Shown piece after piece: positions 43,976 to 55,873 of a stretch of DNA of 64,000 nt. The notes beneath the pieces were generated by a model. The model worked only from the letters and a program-made list of their open reading frames with translations, made no database searches and was not told the DNA's origin. Origin of the DNA: Lepeophtheirus salmonis (Eukaryota; Arthropoda; Copepoda; Siphonostomatoida; Caligidae); assembly GCF_016086655.4 (NCBI RefSeq), contig NC_052141.2, positions 11,780,001 through 11,844,000 of the forward strand. Reading direction: 5' to 3'. The first letter of the stretch is position 1. Each line of letters starts with the position of its first letter. Both the position numbers and the translations under genes were made by a program.

Positions 43976-46740
43976 TTATTGAATAATATTTCCATTCATG
44001 GGATTTTCTGTTTTTTTGTTTTGTTTTTTTGGGCCGGTCCTTAGTGATTTTATTTTATGTCGATATATCGCCCAAGCTCGTTTGTAGTTATTGACGGTGT
44101 TGTTGGCAGATGTTCCCAAAGCGAGGGTCTTGACACCGACGGGAGTCCCAGGATACAACAAAAAAATTGGAAGAGGATTTCCAAAAAAGAAAAATTTAAT
44201 TTAATTTGAGATTATTTTGAGTGGCATCAAAACTTACATAATGATAAATTTACATATTTTTTTGTAAGTCTGTTCTGGGTTATCTTAAAAATTATGATTC
44301 TGAAAAACTTGATAAATTCCGAATTTCTGTAATAAATGAGAACCAACTCCTGGTTATATAACTTTTGATTGGTACTAATTGAAAATTAGATGAATTTAAA
44401 ATAATAAAGCCATCTTTGTGTGAAGTTTGGGACTTTTCAGCCAATGTGCTATATCGCTGATTTTAGATGTACAATATATTCGATGATTATTTCATCGTTG
44501 TATTTCCTATTTTTCCCCTATATTTTTTTCAATATATGTAGAATTAAAATCTCTACTTTTCATCAATATAGTCAAATAACTTATTCTATTTGCCTCTGGA
44601 TTAAACTTTATAGTATTAATAGGGCTTTAAGGCATCTATTTGCACTAAATTTACTCTAAATTTTATATTCATCTTTCAATAAGAGGCGTAGGGGTCACAC
44701 ACTGTCGGCGACAAATTGTCAGGGTCAAACTTTGAAAAGTTTGGGAGTTATTGTTGTAGGGAATCTGCGAATCTCCAAATAGGTCTATTCTGTGTGAACC
44801 TCAGTTACAATGGGTCCCACTTAAGCCTCTTGCATGTACCCATTTCTAGTTACAAAACTATCCTACGAAAAGCCATTGTATTTTAAATCACCTGATACAA
44901 AATTCGGACAGGTAATAACACTTTTAGGATGGATATAGCCTCCTTTTTTTAGCAGTTTCAGTAGCAATTGCACCCTGTATTCCTAAGAAGCTATTCAAAA
45001 TGGTCTATAAGACATAAACATGGTCTGTTTTAAGATGGCCTAAGACAAAAGATAAATATGCATGACAATTTGTTTTCTTTTTCTATTTTCAAATTTTAAT
45101 TTAATTTAGAATTTTGGTTTTTTAGTAAACAAACTTGGAAAACTTTATTTGAAGTAAATTATTTCAAATCTTTCTGGGTTTTTTTTTAGAAATAAACTAC
45201 AATGTAGAAAAAAAGTCATTTATAATCAGATGTCCCCAATTTACTACCCCTCAAAAGAGGGCCGGCCCTTCTCGAAAATAATTAAATCATATGTATTAAA
45301 TCAATATGTATATACCATAATATTTTATAAAATGGTACAATTGACGGATTGATATTAATAATCATTTATATAATTGACCTTTTTTTTATAATATGTCCTT
45401 TAGCTAACCTTGTGTTTTTTAGGACTAAAGACAGCTGTCCCGTCAGCCAAGTTCAGTCCTGCATATCAGCCCTAAAATATTGTAATTTTATTTAAATTCA
45501 TACATAATGGTCTGTTAAAACAATTTACAAGACTTGATATATTTGTAAGGGAAAAGAGTGCAAGTAGAAGGCGGGAGCGAGACATATGGTACGACTGAAT
45601 TAAGATCATTGTTAATATCAACCGCCTTTTATATAATGGATCCTTTTTTTTTTTTTTGAAGATATATATCATATTAATAATTGTAGAAAAATAATATTAT
45701 CACAATGATAGTGTGAGAGTATTTAAGAGATATAATAGCAGTTGGTATCATTGACTTATTTGGCTATCTGATAATTTCGGGTCTTTTGTCTGTTTCTTTT
45801 TGAAGGAAAGATTGTATTATACAAAAAAAATAACAAGGTGTGTAATGACAGTCGTGAAATTGAGCTGGACTGGATCGAACAAATAATGACTCACACAACA
45901 CATCCTATAACTACTGATTAATAAATAATATTTACTACTAACATTATGGCATTTCTAGGAATATAGGTATGATCAAAAATGTTCTAGTAAATCCCATCTT
46001 TAACAATAATCAAAATCAAGTAGTTACAAAGCTAATGGAGGAGGACAATTCGTGGAAAATTGACGATCTTTGTATTACTTTATTTGAGATATTTCTACAT
46101 GAGTCATCATCATTTCACAACAACCATATTATTTTATAAACGTTTGTAATATGTATTAGGGTTGAATCGGTCCTTCCTGTGAGACTGTAAATGAGTTCAG
46201 TCCCTTATCGTCTATGTTATCAGTCCTTGAAAAACGTCCCAATTTGTAAAACACCATTTCAATGCCTCATTTTATAACATATTATAGAAAAGTATCTCAT
46301 TTTACCATTGGCATTAGTTCTTCAAATTTTGAAGTATCTTTAAAATACGTGAGCCTTTTGACATTATTCTTAATTTAAGTCTAATTAAAGTTCGTAGATG
46401 AACATAGTAAAACACATTTATTTGGCAAAATTAAACTTACTTATTAAATTTAATTACTATCCACATGATTTGTGAGCAATCGCTCAAAAAATTGCTCATT
46501 TTGACATTGTTTGTGTGAAAATTGATACATCGGTTATAGCAGTCATATAATTTTTCGATGCCCTTTTTATAATAAAAATTATCTTTGGTATAAAATAGCC
46601 CACAGTTTCGACGATTATTTCCCTGAATTTTTTTTCCATTTCTTGGAAAAAAATTCAAAAATATTTTGAATGTGAATGTTTTAGATGTCATTGGCAGAAT
46701 CAACAAGGTGCACGTCTCACATTCGCTAAACAATTTTTAC
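43976..46740. other. Non-coding interval
   Basis: No supported gene. It holds a MITE-like end at 46157 (TAGGGTTGAATCGGTCC) and a run near 45415-45480 (TCAGTCCTGCATATCAGCC) that also occurs near 13800. A small inverted motif, GAGCAATCGCTC, lies near 46474. The minus-strand frames at 43976-44161 and 46437-46733 have no domain. Confidence 0.35.
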
Positions 46741-47143
46741 ATTCTTATAGGCTATGTTAGTTCAAAAAGTGTTATTATTCATCATGAAGTTTGAAAAAAA
46801 ATCAGGGAATTTTCTAACGGGTATTCTTCCACAGGCAATTTTCACCAGGGCAGTTTTTCTAGTAACACAATATCTATTTATCCTATTATCATTTTTAATT
46901 GAATTAAAATATTCAATCACATATATCAATAACATATGGTCCGTCGGCAAAAAAATTTCAGACAAATTTTTCCTATTACAAAAAAATATATACCTCTCTT
47001 GCATAGTTTTTTTATATATCAGATCCTAAAATTGATTAAGCCGGGGAAAAAGTAATTTCGTACTGCCCGCCCTTCTTTTCTAAGTATATCTTGCCCATTA
47101 TTGCTCACATCGGATCATATGATAAAACGTTGTGAAGGTGTGA

Positions 47144-47593
47144 TTGTATACTACAAATGCTTTTAAGAAAGTATTACACTTGGCTGGTTCAGTCGTGAAT
47201 TATCGTGCGTCAATTATGGAGGACCTGAAGGAAGAAATTCGGTATATTTTACATTTTTACTCACTAAAACAAAAAACTTGGTCGAATGCTACCAAGAATA
47301 TTTTTGATGTGTACCGGCCGATATTATTTCGGTTCTTTTTCCACAACAGTGGTTCCTGCGATTTTCTCCTCCTCAATTCTCCCCTCTACTGTGAACAACT
47401 CCATCGTTTGAACCTGGCAATCGATCATAAGCGGTCAGCATTGGTGAATAGGAGAGGAATCGTGTATCATCAAGACAACACCAGCCTGTGCAAATCTTTG
47501 GTGACACGCCGGAAGCTCCGGGAGCTCAGAATGGAAGTTTCTTATGAATCCACCCTTCAATCCGGCAAAAAATGTGAAATTACTGTTGCTTAA
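47144..47593 (+). pseudogene. Internally deleted mariner transposase, still open for 149 codons
   Basis: Residues about 25-60 (MEDLKEEIRYIL and SNATKNIFDVYRPILF) resemble the N-terminal helix-turn-helix of mauritiana-type mariners. Residues from about 84 (EQLHRLNLAIDHKR, RRGIVYHQDNTS, LVTRRKLRELRME) are the region around the second catalytic aspartate. The ~150 residues that normally separate these parts, including the first catalytic aspartate, are missing, and the last segment is frame-shifted. It cannot be an active transposase. The frame stayed open, possibly by chance. Confidence 0.75.
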
Positions 47594-47819
47594 ACCTATT
47601 ATATTAAATTAAAGGAAACTATGCATCTCTCCTCAAAAATGTATGATAATTGCTATGGAAAATAAATATAAAACCCTGCTCTGTTTGCAACTACAAAAAG
47701 TCTCATTCTAAGGTCATATTTTTATACAACTATACTAGTAAAAAGCCTCTGGTAATGGATCCTTTCTGTATAATCACGGTCTACGGAAATTAGGCCAATT
47801 ACAAATAGATTTCTCTTTA

Positions 47820-48415
47820 GCTCGTTGAGGTTTCGTGTTGTCGTGTCCATCTTCTGTGGATTCATTCTTACTTATCTGGTTGATCTCTTTGAGTGATGAA
47901 AACATTATTTCACCAACAGGACACTGACTCAGAACCAGCAGAAAAGTGATAGTTCAGTTAATTCAAAATAAAAATCCTATGGTGCCGTTTACAAGCTCAT
48001 TAAAGTCACTACTGGATGATCTGGAAAAAGTTTGAAGAGACATGAGTATTCAAAATGGGAAGGGTTAGTCGAGATCAAAAAGGACCCCAAAGGCCATTAA
48101 GGTCGTGAGAGAAAACATCGGAACGAATGGCAAGAAATCCATCTGAACTTTCAACAAGGACCACAACATTGACAAAAACACCATGAAGGAACTGATGATT
48201 TTTACTTACAAAAAACAACGCAGTCAAATACTTACTGAGTTCACAATATTAAAAAAAAGTGGGATCGACCTCACAAGTTATTTAATAAAAGATAATGAGG
48301 GACGCTACCAGAAAATATAATTAAAATAATTTATACGAATTTTAAGTGTCATAATTTCAAAAATAAATTTGCTATAAAGGTTTTTTTAATTACCACCATT
48401 TCCGTACACCCTGTA
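47820..48415 (+). pseudogene. Mariner transposase relic with right terminal repeat
   Basis: The plus strand encodes SKRTPKAIKVVRENIG, then KDHNIDKNTMKEL and KKQRSQILTE, the typical mariner second helix-turn-helix and linker. Stops break the frame. The right boundary ACCACCATTTCCGTACACCC then TGTA (to about 48415) has the form of a mariner terminal repeat. The catalytic domain is deleted. Confidence 0.7.
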
Positions 48416-48730
48416 TTTACATGGTTATTTTTCCGAGGATTGTTTTATATATTGCTTTGTTAAGGAGTTTTTTAATGAGGAGGTACATATTATACCTATA
48501 CAAAAATAGGGGAAGAGTGTAAAAATATGAGTCATAGAATTATAGGCTTTCCTTATTATTTCTATTCTATAAACGTAAGTAAGTTCCTTAATGGTTATAA
48601 TTTATACTATCGTATGAAATTTATTATGTACATATGTATTGGATTCTCAGTTATTTCCAACTACAAACGCTCCTCATCAAGAAAGAGAATCCCTCAACCT
48701 ACGCAACATAAATATACATAACATTCAAAT

Positions 48731-48790
48731 TAGTGTTGGTTTCGGTTAGAATATTATGGACCAGTCATTTTTTTTTTTTATATACTCGGT
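48731..48790 (+). repeat. Family A left end fragment
   Basis: TAGTGTTGGTTTCGGTTAG at 48731, followed by TGGACCAGTC and a T tract, matches the family A left terminus; the rest is lost. Confidence 0.45.
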
Positions 48791-49025
48791 CCCAGTTCAG
48801 TTTGAACCAGAGTAGTAACATTTGGGGATGTAGGAGAGAGGTACCGATACGTTTCCACCACTAAACAACCTGCTTCAGTGATGATGTTAGGCCTAGTTGC
48901 ATCCGACGGGAAGGCCATGGATCCCGTGGAGTTCTCTTTAGGATATAAGCTGATGAGTACGTCAAAATTCTGGGCACCAAAGTTCTCCAATCAACCATCA
49001 ATTCTGAGGGCGTATACATTGACTT
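48791..49025 (+). pseudogene. Mariner transposase relic, catalytic fragment
   Basis: The plus strand reads SVMMLGLVASDGKAMDPVEF, then GYKLM. This is the conserved segment between the first and second catalytic aspartates of mariner transposases. Nothing of the DNA-binding half or the DDE second aspartate is seen here. The antisense 70-codon frame is a shadow. Confidence 0.7.
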
Positions 49026-49399
49026 AAACAGGTTCTTTGGGTTTCAATTAATAATTATTAATAGTTAATAAACTTCTCCCAGGATCCTACTATGGACTTG
49101 TATACTTTATGTGTTAAAATGGATCAATAATGACGGGCGGATCGCTATTTTCGACTGAAAGGTTGCATGTACCAATGTATCCCTCCTCAAGAACTAAAGA
49201 ATAATGAAAAAAGCTTAGGAAATAAAAAAATATGTCGAGGTTGCAACTACAAAAAGTCTTGCACTGGTCTAAGGTCCTCATGAAAATCTTTCAGTTTCTG
49301 ATCCATTTTGTGTATACTTACAAGGTTACTTAAAACAAATTCTCGTTGGTTTAATTTGAATTAGTACTTGTATAGAACGGTGTGTCCACAAGATTATAT

Positions 49400-49690
49400 A
49401 TATTATTATTTTATTTTTGAAGGGGGGAGTTTTTAGTAAAGAAATCCAAAAATTAAATTTCTTGGAATTTTTTTCAAAAATCCGTAGTTATTCCCAAAAA
49501 AATCAAATATTAAATTCTTCGGAAAAAAAGTCAAAAATCCACAATTGTTCACAAAAAATTAACTTTTTTGAAATAAAAATTAAAAGTCCACAGCTGCCAC
49601 CAAAAAATTCAATTTTTTGGACAATAAAATCCATAGTTATTCAGAAAAAATTAAATTTTTTGGGGAAAACAATTTGAAGATGAATATTGA
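49400..49690 (+). repeat. Dispersed AT-rich element, family B
   Basis: Units AAAATCCGTAGTTATTCC, AAATCCACAATTGTTCAC and AAGTCCACAGCTGCCACC recur at roughly 60-70-bp spacing between A/T runs. This gives the clearest view of the internal periodicity. The 86-codon open frame simply reads through these units. Confidence 0.55.
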
Positions 49691-49779
49691 GGGGTTTAGC
49701 CTATTTCTTTTTAGATGAAAGGTTATATGATATAATAAAAGTAATTATGTGTTAATTAATAGGGGGAAAAAATACAGGA

Positions 49780-50200
49780 TAATTAGAAACATCTCACAGC
49801 AGCATTACCTCACTAACAAAAAAGTACACAGACTATTTTGTTGTCAGCTGTCAATGTTTTTGCTCCTGTACTCATAACGAGTGCTCTGAAAGTTGATTGA
49901 TTTAATTAAAATTAGCTTTTTTAAGCTGCGAAAACTCTCAGCAATTAGTGAATTACATGTACGTCCATTGTTGGGAATAATTGGCTAACTATTACCAACT
50001 ATTTTTGGGCTTTTTCTGTTTCTTTTCCATTGTTTTTTGTCAGCAGTCTGTGTGCCCTTTTCTTTTCCCTTAATCAGGGTTCTAATCGTTGATCTGTAGA
50101 ATTATAATTAGCTATTGTTTAAGCTGTTGAGAATTCCTAACAATATTGATTACATGATAACTCATTAGTTGGGAAAAATTGGTTAAAGACTGCGTCGTTA
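49780..50200 (+). repeat. Dispersed repeat family E, two tandem copies
   Basis: The run GTCAGCTGTCAATGTTTTTG, TCTGAAAGTTGATTGATTTA, TTAAGCTGCGAAAACTCTC is followed by a second version: TCAGCAGTCTGTGTGCCC, TCTAATCGTTGATCTGTAGA, TTTAAGCTGTTGAGAATTCC. Both end with a TAATTGGCTAACTA/AAAATTGGTTAAAGA-like word. Confidence 0.5.
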
Positions 50201-51645
50201 TTGACCAATTGGTTTGGTCCCATATTTTTTTTTTTTTTTTTTTCATAGAAAGATTGCTAAATACAATGCAAATAGCCACGTGTTCAGTCTACGGGATAGT
50301 GCATGATTTTAAACCAAAATAGGCTCAGAAAAAGTTAAAAAATTAAATATAAATAAGTCGACTAAATTACTTACATCAAATCAATAAATACTAATCAAAT
50401 ACATTGGATATGAAACATATTTTAATTGTTAATCTTCCTGCCTCTAAAATATTAATTACATATTACAATGAGTGATGTAATAAACATAATTATATTTAAT
50501 CGACAAAAAAAAATTACGCAATCGGCGGTGAGAAAAATGGTTGCATAGGGTTATACACGTATAAAGAAATTATTATATCATCAGTGTTGATTTAGGACAT
50601 TTTTAGCAAAGGCAAAACGACCAAGTCGTGTAAGAATAGAAAGCCTTTTTTTTCATACATATTAAGGAAAATAAAAAACTATTGGATCATGTCAAAATGG
50701 GACCAACAAATAAATATACTTAAAACTTATTATCTACCAAAAATATGGTGCTAGGTAGTGCTGTGTCAGTCCCTATTAAGTCTTAGGAACAGTCCCATCA
50801 GTAAGGCTGGGTGTGTTCAAATGAATTACTGTTTCGAGATTAGAAAACGGTTGTTCTTTCTTATTTTTTTTTTTTTTTTTGGTCATTATTTATTAACAAT
50901 TGTTGTGATAACATATCCCTCTAAAAGATACTATAATTTGCTAGTTACCTTTGTGCAATATTGAGTATAATTAATTATATTAGTCAAATGCCTTGAAGCA
51001 GTTCCCCTCCGTCTGGATTGCAATTAATTGGTTGGATCTGCACCTATCCATTTTCCATAGGAGTTCATATTTTTCCATTTGGATATCGTAGCAACACCCC
51101 TTTTGATCCTCTCTTCATGTTCTGTTCAAGGCATCTCGTCTATGTGTACCTCACTTGGTGGATCTCATGTTCCTTAATGTAAGGATAGTTCATTGTGCAG
51201 ATGCCCCATCTCATCAAGGACTATGATAGTGGCTTCTGACCTTGTCAATCATTGCCTCTATGCTCAAAATATATACATTCCTCCTAATCTTCTACGGAAT
51301 AATCGTATACTTCTATAAGAACACATGAGTTCAATTAAAGGACAAAATAATCAACTGAAAGCCCAAGTGAGGAAGAAAAAGTGTTCTCATTCTCCATCCA
51401 CTACTCCTTCATTGAAATTCTGAAGTCATTTTCTTCATGAGTCAACTCTGCTTTGTCTCTTACTCTTACAAAAATATTACATTGATAAGAGTTCTTCAGT
51501 TTCTTTGATGTATATAACGCAGAAATAACTGTCAATGTATATTCTATTCTGCTAATAAGTATATTTATTTATGTATACAAATGTCTCATTTCATTTTGTA
51601 TATGAATAATGTCACTAATAATTTGTTGAATATATTATATATACA
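50201..51645. other. Non-coding interval
   Basis: Contains a partial family I run (50640-50720) and a less AT-rich stretch at 51000-51260 with no recognisable protein similarity. Microsatellite-like TATA tracts lie near 51630. Confidence 0.35.
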
Positions 51646-51649
51646 TAGA

Positions 51650-53045
51650 TAGTATGTAGAGCCTCTAACGACGACATCATGAATCCGAAGCCTGCAATCA
51701 TTTTGCTTCATTTGGAAGCAAGAGCTGTAGGGTCAATACCAAGGCCCCGAAAGACCTCAATGTGTCCAAGGCATCGGTCCACTACATGATCAAGTGGTAT
51801 AAGCAGACCAGGAGCGTCGATGATAGACCAAGAATGGTTGCCCAAGGTCTATGAGGAAACCCAAGTTAATCAAGGCAACGATGTCAAAGATCACCTGTGA
51901 AAAGAAGCTGTCCATGTTAAAGATGGCTCTTGAGGCTGGTGTGTCTCAAGAAACCATACATAGGGTGGTCAGGGAGGACCTTCAGATGAAACTGCATCTT
52001 TTACAAATGTGGTAGGTTCTAGGGGAGGCAACAATGGCCAAAAAGCTTCCAGCATGACGGAGCACCTTAACATACTGCAAAGTATAGGCAAGAGTGGTGA
52101 CAAACCCCTTTCGAGCACTTTGGATCAAGGGGATGTGGCTCCCATCATCCCCACATCTCAACGTCATGGACTTCTCTAGATAGTCTATTCTGTAGAGGGA
52201 AGTTAATGTGACTTCCTACCTTAGTGTCAACTAGCGTTGGTTTTCAGTCTGGAAAGCCTAAACCGGCCTGAGACCGTTATATTTTTTGTTGGATGGAACT
52301 AATTCGGTCCAACAAAAAAGCTCAGTCTGGACTGGTCTCATATAAAAATTGGGTTTAGATCGGTCCAAAGGAAAGATGTGTTCTAGTTCGGTCCCAAAAA
52401 AATCGGTCTAGACCGATTTTACAGATAAATTGTTTATAACATAACATCATATGTTTTTTTCAATTATAATTGCATTATACGAAGTTTAAAAAGATATACT
52501 AGGATTAATTTTGATTCCGCCGTCTCTTATATGTATACAGTGTTTGTTCTAGAACTTATCGTGTACTTGAGAGATTTAAAAAAAAATGAATCACAATTGA
52601 TCTAGAAAAAAAACAATTGGTGTCTCATAATATATGAGCCGGAAAATGTCGGTCCATAAATCGAGACTACGTTCTGAGAATGCGGGCTAGACCAAAAAAT
52701 CGGTCAAAATCGGTCTAGAAAAAATCACTTAAGACCGAACCGAAAAAAAAACTCGGTGTTGGACGAGTCTCAACACTAGCGTCAACGACATGAAGGCCGG
52801 CATAGAATCTGCATGGGAAAACTTGTCGGAGGAGACCATTCGTACAGCGTGTAAAGTAGTTCGGAAACGTCTGAGAGCTGTAGTTACCGCAAATGGTGGT
52901 CATGTAGAATGAACTGGGACTCATTTTGAAGTAAATTTTACGCTAATTGCAATGGTGAAAAAGATATTTTGAGAAATAAATATTTGTGTACTTTCTTGAC
53001 TGTTGTAGTTGTCCAAAGACTTATGGCCACCCTGTTTTGGGACAT
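51650..53045 (+). pseudogene. Mariner transposase relic split by a MITE
   Basis: The left part encodes a mariner helix-turn-helix (KASVHYMIKKWYKQTR-like, after a shift), then LIKATMSKITCEKKLSMLK, SQETIHRVVRED and worn catalytic words around ARVVTNPF and HHPHI. The right part resumes with SVN, DMKAGIESAWENLSEE, RKRLRAVV and NGGHVE. The right terminal repeat reads TTATGGCCACCCTG (to about 53034). The coding region is interrupted by a 547-bp insert at 52232-52778 and by several stops. Confidence 0.8.
52232..52778. mobile_element. Family A hAT-like MITE inserted in a mariner
   Basis: Starts TAGCGTTGG and ends TCAACACTA. The flanking octamers are GTGTCAAC (52224-52231) and GCGTCAAC (52779-52786), seven of eight identical. 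Removing insert and one octamer rejoins the mariner reading S-V-N-D-M. The 547-bp interior carries GGTCTAGACCGATTTTACAG and TCCGCCGTCTCTTATATGTA, shared with 39.9-40.3 kb. Confidence 0.8.
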
Positions 53046-54768
53046 TTTGGAACATATTCATTTCTAAAACGAGTGAATATTCTCTGTATCAACATATATA
53101 AATTGACTATAAATACATTTATCCCAAGTCAAGAGCCCTAAATCTATATTTAGACTCCCTATTCTATCAACCATATTTTACTTGTTACAAGTAATTCCCA
53201 TATTTGGTTCACAGATCTAGATCTAGGAGAGTCATCTCTTTCAAGCAAAAACAAAATATAACAATAGCTATTATGATTAATTTCAAAAATACCTGCTTCA
53301 TCAATGATTTGATGACATATTTGAGTACTTAATTTGGTAACAAAGGACTTAAATCAGAGAAGAAAATAGATTGGTCATCAAATCCCTTACACGGCAAGAA
53401 ATGAGTCTTTAAAAAAAACAGTATTGTGCCCAATTTGACATTGAATATAACTGTGCGCAAAGCATAACTTTTTTTTTTGTGGAATGCAATTAATTCAGAC
53501 AATGAGGAAATATCCTTGCTTTGGAATTTATATTGAGTATTTGTATTTATGACCAAAATATTTATATATATATAAATTCTTTTAAATTCACTCATTGTCA
53601 ATCGAAGGCTTAAAAATTGAAAAATTAATTAATTTATTTTTTCAAAATGAATCTTCATCAACTGATGTAGAACATAGGAGTTACCTGGGACAAACAGTGG
53701 CAACACTTTATTCATCAGAGCTTGTTTAATTATAACCTCAAAATTGGACACATCATATTTATATGGCTCGTCAACAAAAAATCAAGCTAGAATGATTTTT
53801 ATCAAAATTGAGTATGAAGTACATTTATACTCTATGGCAAAGGATCGTCAATTTCCATGAACAAATTAATCTAACTAACCCTTTGTGATTGCTTTAAAAC
53901 ATATACCTATAAGTAGAATTACGTCACCGGCTATCCGATTTGACGATAGCTGACTTTCTCAGGTGTTAGAGTTATGGCCCAAAACATTCAAAATTTAATA
54001 CTATATTTTCGTTGAAAAACTCTACAAAGGCTATATTTTTATATTTTGTTAAAATACCCCAAGTAGGCCGTCTTGTCGTGAACCGTGGATTACAGGAATC
54101 ATTCTTGAGCTGAAGGGGTGCCACTTTCTTCAATTCCAAGGGACAAATTCCTTGGAAGGCAATGGGTCCTAAAAATGAAATGAAATCTTTGGAAACCATA
54201 ATATAATTCTCGATTGTGCTCTAAACATTTTGAACAAATAAACTCAAACCATTCCAACATTGTTTAAGCATCCAAAAACCTAAAGGCTCACCAAAAACTC
54301 CAACAAACCTATTTTCATTTGGGAGAACAATTTGCTGATGCTAAGAACATTTAATAATTAAGGAAATCTCAAGCAACATTTTTATTTCGAATTTCAGGTA
54401 AAAAAAGATCTCCACAATTTCAGTATCATATATACATTACTCCTTATAGAACCTCCTACTTCCGAAAATAGAGAAATAGACTTATTGGACATGAATCTAA
54501 TTTCATCAACTATAGAAGATGAAACTTCTTATAATTATATATATATGTATTTTTTTTTTTTTTTGCATTAGTTACTTTATCGTAAGAAAATAATAATTGT
54601 ACGTTGTATTACAGATATTTATCCTGGGGTAAAACATCTAAAGGAAATAAATACCATCATACAAATCTAACTTGGAGTCTATGAAGGCAAAATAAAGGAA
54701 TTAAAGAAGAAGTTGAAGGAGAAAGATTTCACAACTCAGTACGCAGAATCAAAGTTTAAGTCTTAAAA
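53046..54768. other. Non-coding interval
   Basis: No convincing gene. The minus-strand frame at 53972-54199 (75 codons) has ordinary composition but no domain I recognise. Just before the hairpin below, a 30-codon frame at about 54678-54767 reads GKIKELKKKLKEKD, coiled-coil-like, but an upstream stop closes it. Confidence 0.35.
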
Positions 54769-54884
54769 AATCTTAACTGAAGACCAAACGAAGATTTTAG
54801 AATCTGAAGACTTGTAACCATATAAAATTTTTAAGTTACAAGTTTTCAGATTCCAAAATCTGCGTTTGATCTTCAGTTAAGATT
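54769..54884. repeat. Near-perfect 50-bp inverted repeat (hairpin)
   Basis: The left arm is 54769-54818 and the right arm 54835-54884, separated by a 16-bp A/T-rich spacer. The arms match at 46 of 50 positions (starting AATCTTAACTGAAGA and ending ACTTGTAAC). I see no transposon ends or target duplication around it. Confidence 0.75.
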
Positions 54885-55261
54885 CGTTGAGGAACTATAT
54901 GTTGTCCAATTAATCTATTGCGCCAAGAACTATTTGGATCAATTAGCAAAAATAGAGGTTTTAATCAAATCTTATGTAAATCAATTAAAAAAATGAAAAA
55001 ATCTATTAAGAACTTGTGTTTGGAAAATAATTTTATTGATATTTTTTAGGTTAGAAAAATAACCATAAAAATTATTTTCAGGAAAATGACGAATAAAACT
55101 TTGTTTTAATCTTTATTGACTAAATGTGGGCCCACTACACAAAGATAAGCCAGAATGTGTTTTCTTCAAATTGTGTTTATATTACATATTTAATATTCTT
55201 TTACAAATACTCGACGTTAATTTGTATTGACCAACTATTTTTACTTTCAAAGTACACAATG
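54885..55261. other. Non-coding interval
   Basis: AT-rich, no supported feature; leads into a mariner remnant. Confidence 0.3.
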
Positions 55262-55411
55262 TTTTACAGTTTTTCTTCGAACAAGGTAAAAATGCAAGCC
55301 AGGCAGCTGAAAATGTGAATAGTCTTGTTAGTCCTGATACTGTAACAGCCAATCACGCACAAATTTGGGTTTGTCGTTCTTTCTTGGTAATTTTGATGTC
55401 AAAAATGTGAA
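55262..55411 (+). pseudogene. Mariner transposase relic, N-terminal helix-turn-helix
   Basis: Frame from 55273 reads FFEQGKNASQAAENVNSL, then SPDTVTANHAQIWV. This matches the first helix-turn-helix of mauritiana-type mariner transposases (a pattern of the type F..GK.A..A..N...VYG.....). It stops near 55411 and nothing downstream continues it. Confidence 0.7.
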
Positions 55412-55679
55412 GTCCGACCTTCATGTAAGAACTATTTTGATTGCAAATGAGATTAACATTTAAGGGATTTTTTTTAAAAACAATCCATTGAAAATAATCG
55501 GTTTCTTTTTACTAACCTATTATTTTGAATTCACTCAAGAATTAATGATATTTAGTTTTTTTTTAGACTACATTGCAACACAATTTCTTTCATTATATTT
55601 TACATGACGTGTTTGTAAAATCAAAAATTCAGCGCTTACCGAAATTTAAATAATGACTTATCAAAATTGAATATACATA
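55412..55679. other. Intergenic AT-rich DNA downstream of the helicase gene
   Basis: No feature seen beyond A/T tracts. Confidence 0.3.
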
Positions 55680-55690
55680 TTTATTTATTG
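55680..55690 (-). terminator. Candidate polyadenylation signal of the RecQ gene
   Basis: On the minus strand the sequence reads CAATAAATAAA, giving overlapping AATAAA signals about 185 bp after the stop codon at 55874. It is the first canonical signal downstream of the gene. Confidence 0.5.
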
Positions 55691-55873
55691 TCTAAAAAAA
55701 TAATAATATAACTATAAGTGAATAATTATAGCCATGATTACTTGATACACTTTTTCCAGCACTAAATGTTGAGTCACTATCCATTCTTATTACATATGAA
55801 AGAAAAATAAAGAAATTGATGATGATATGGCCTAAATATTCAACCCTTATTACTTTTTTAATCAAAAAACCTT

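Noticed and set aside
49400..49690. Regularly spaced similar words suggesting a CRISPR array
   Set aside because: Units are A/T-rich and imperfect, with no constant repeat plus unique spacers. The genome context is eukaryotic and the element recurs as dispersed family B.
53972..54199. 75-codon minus-strand frame with ordinary amino-acid composition
   Set aside because: No domain, no splice-linked partner and no promoter or polyadenylation context that I could identify. A protein search would be needed to revive it.
54678..54767. Coiled-coil-like 30-codon run (GKIKELKKKLKEKD)
   Set aside because: Closed by stops on both sides, and lysine-rich runs arise easily in this A-rich DNA.
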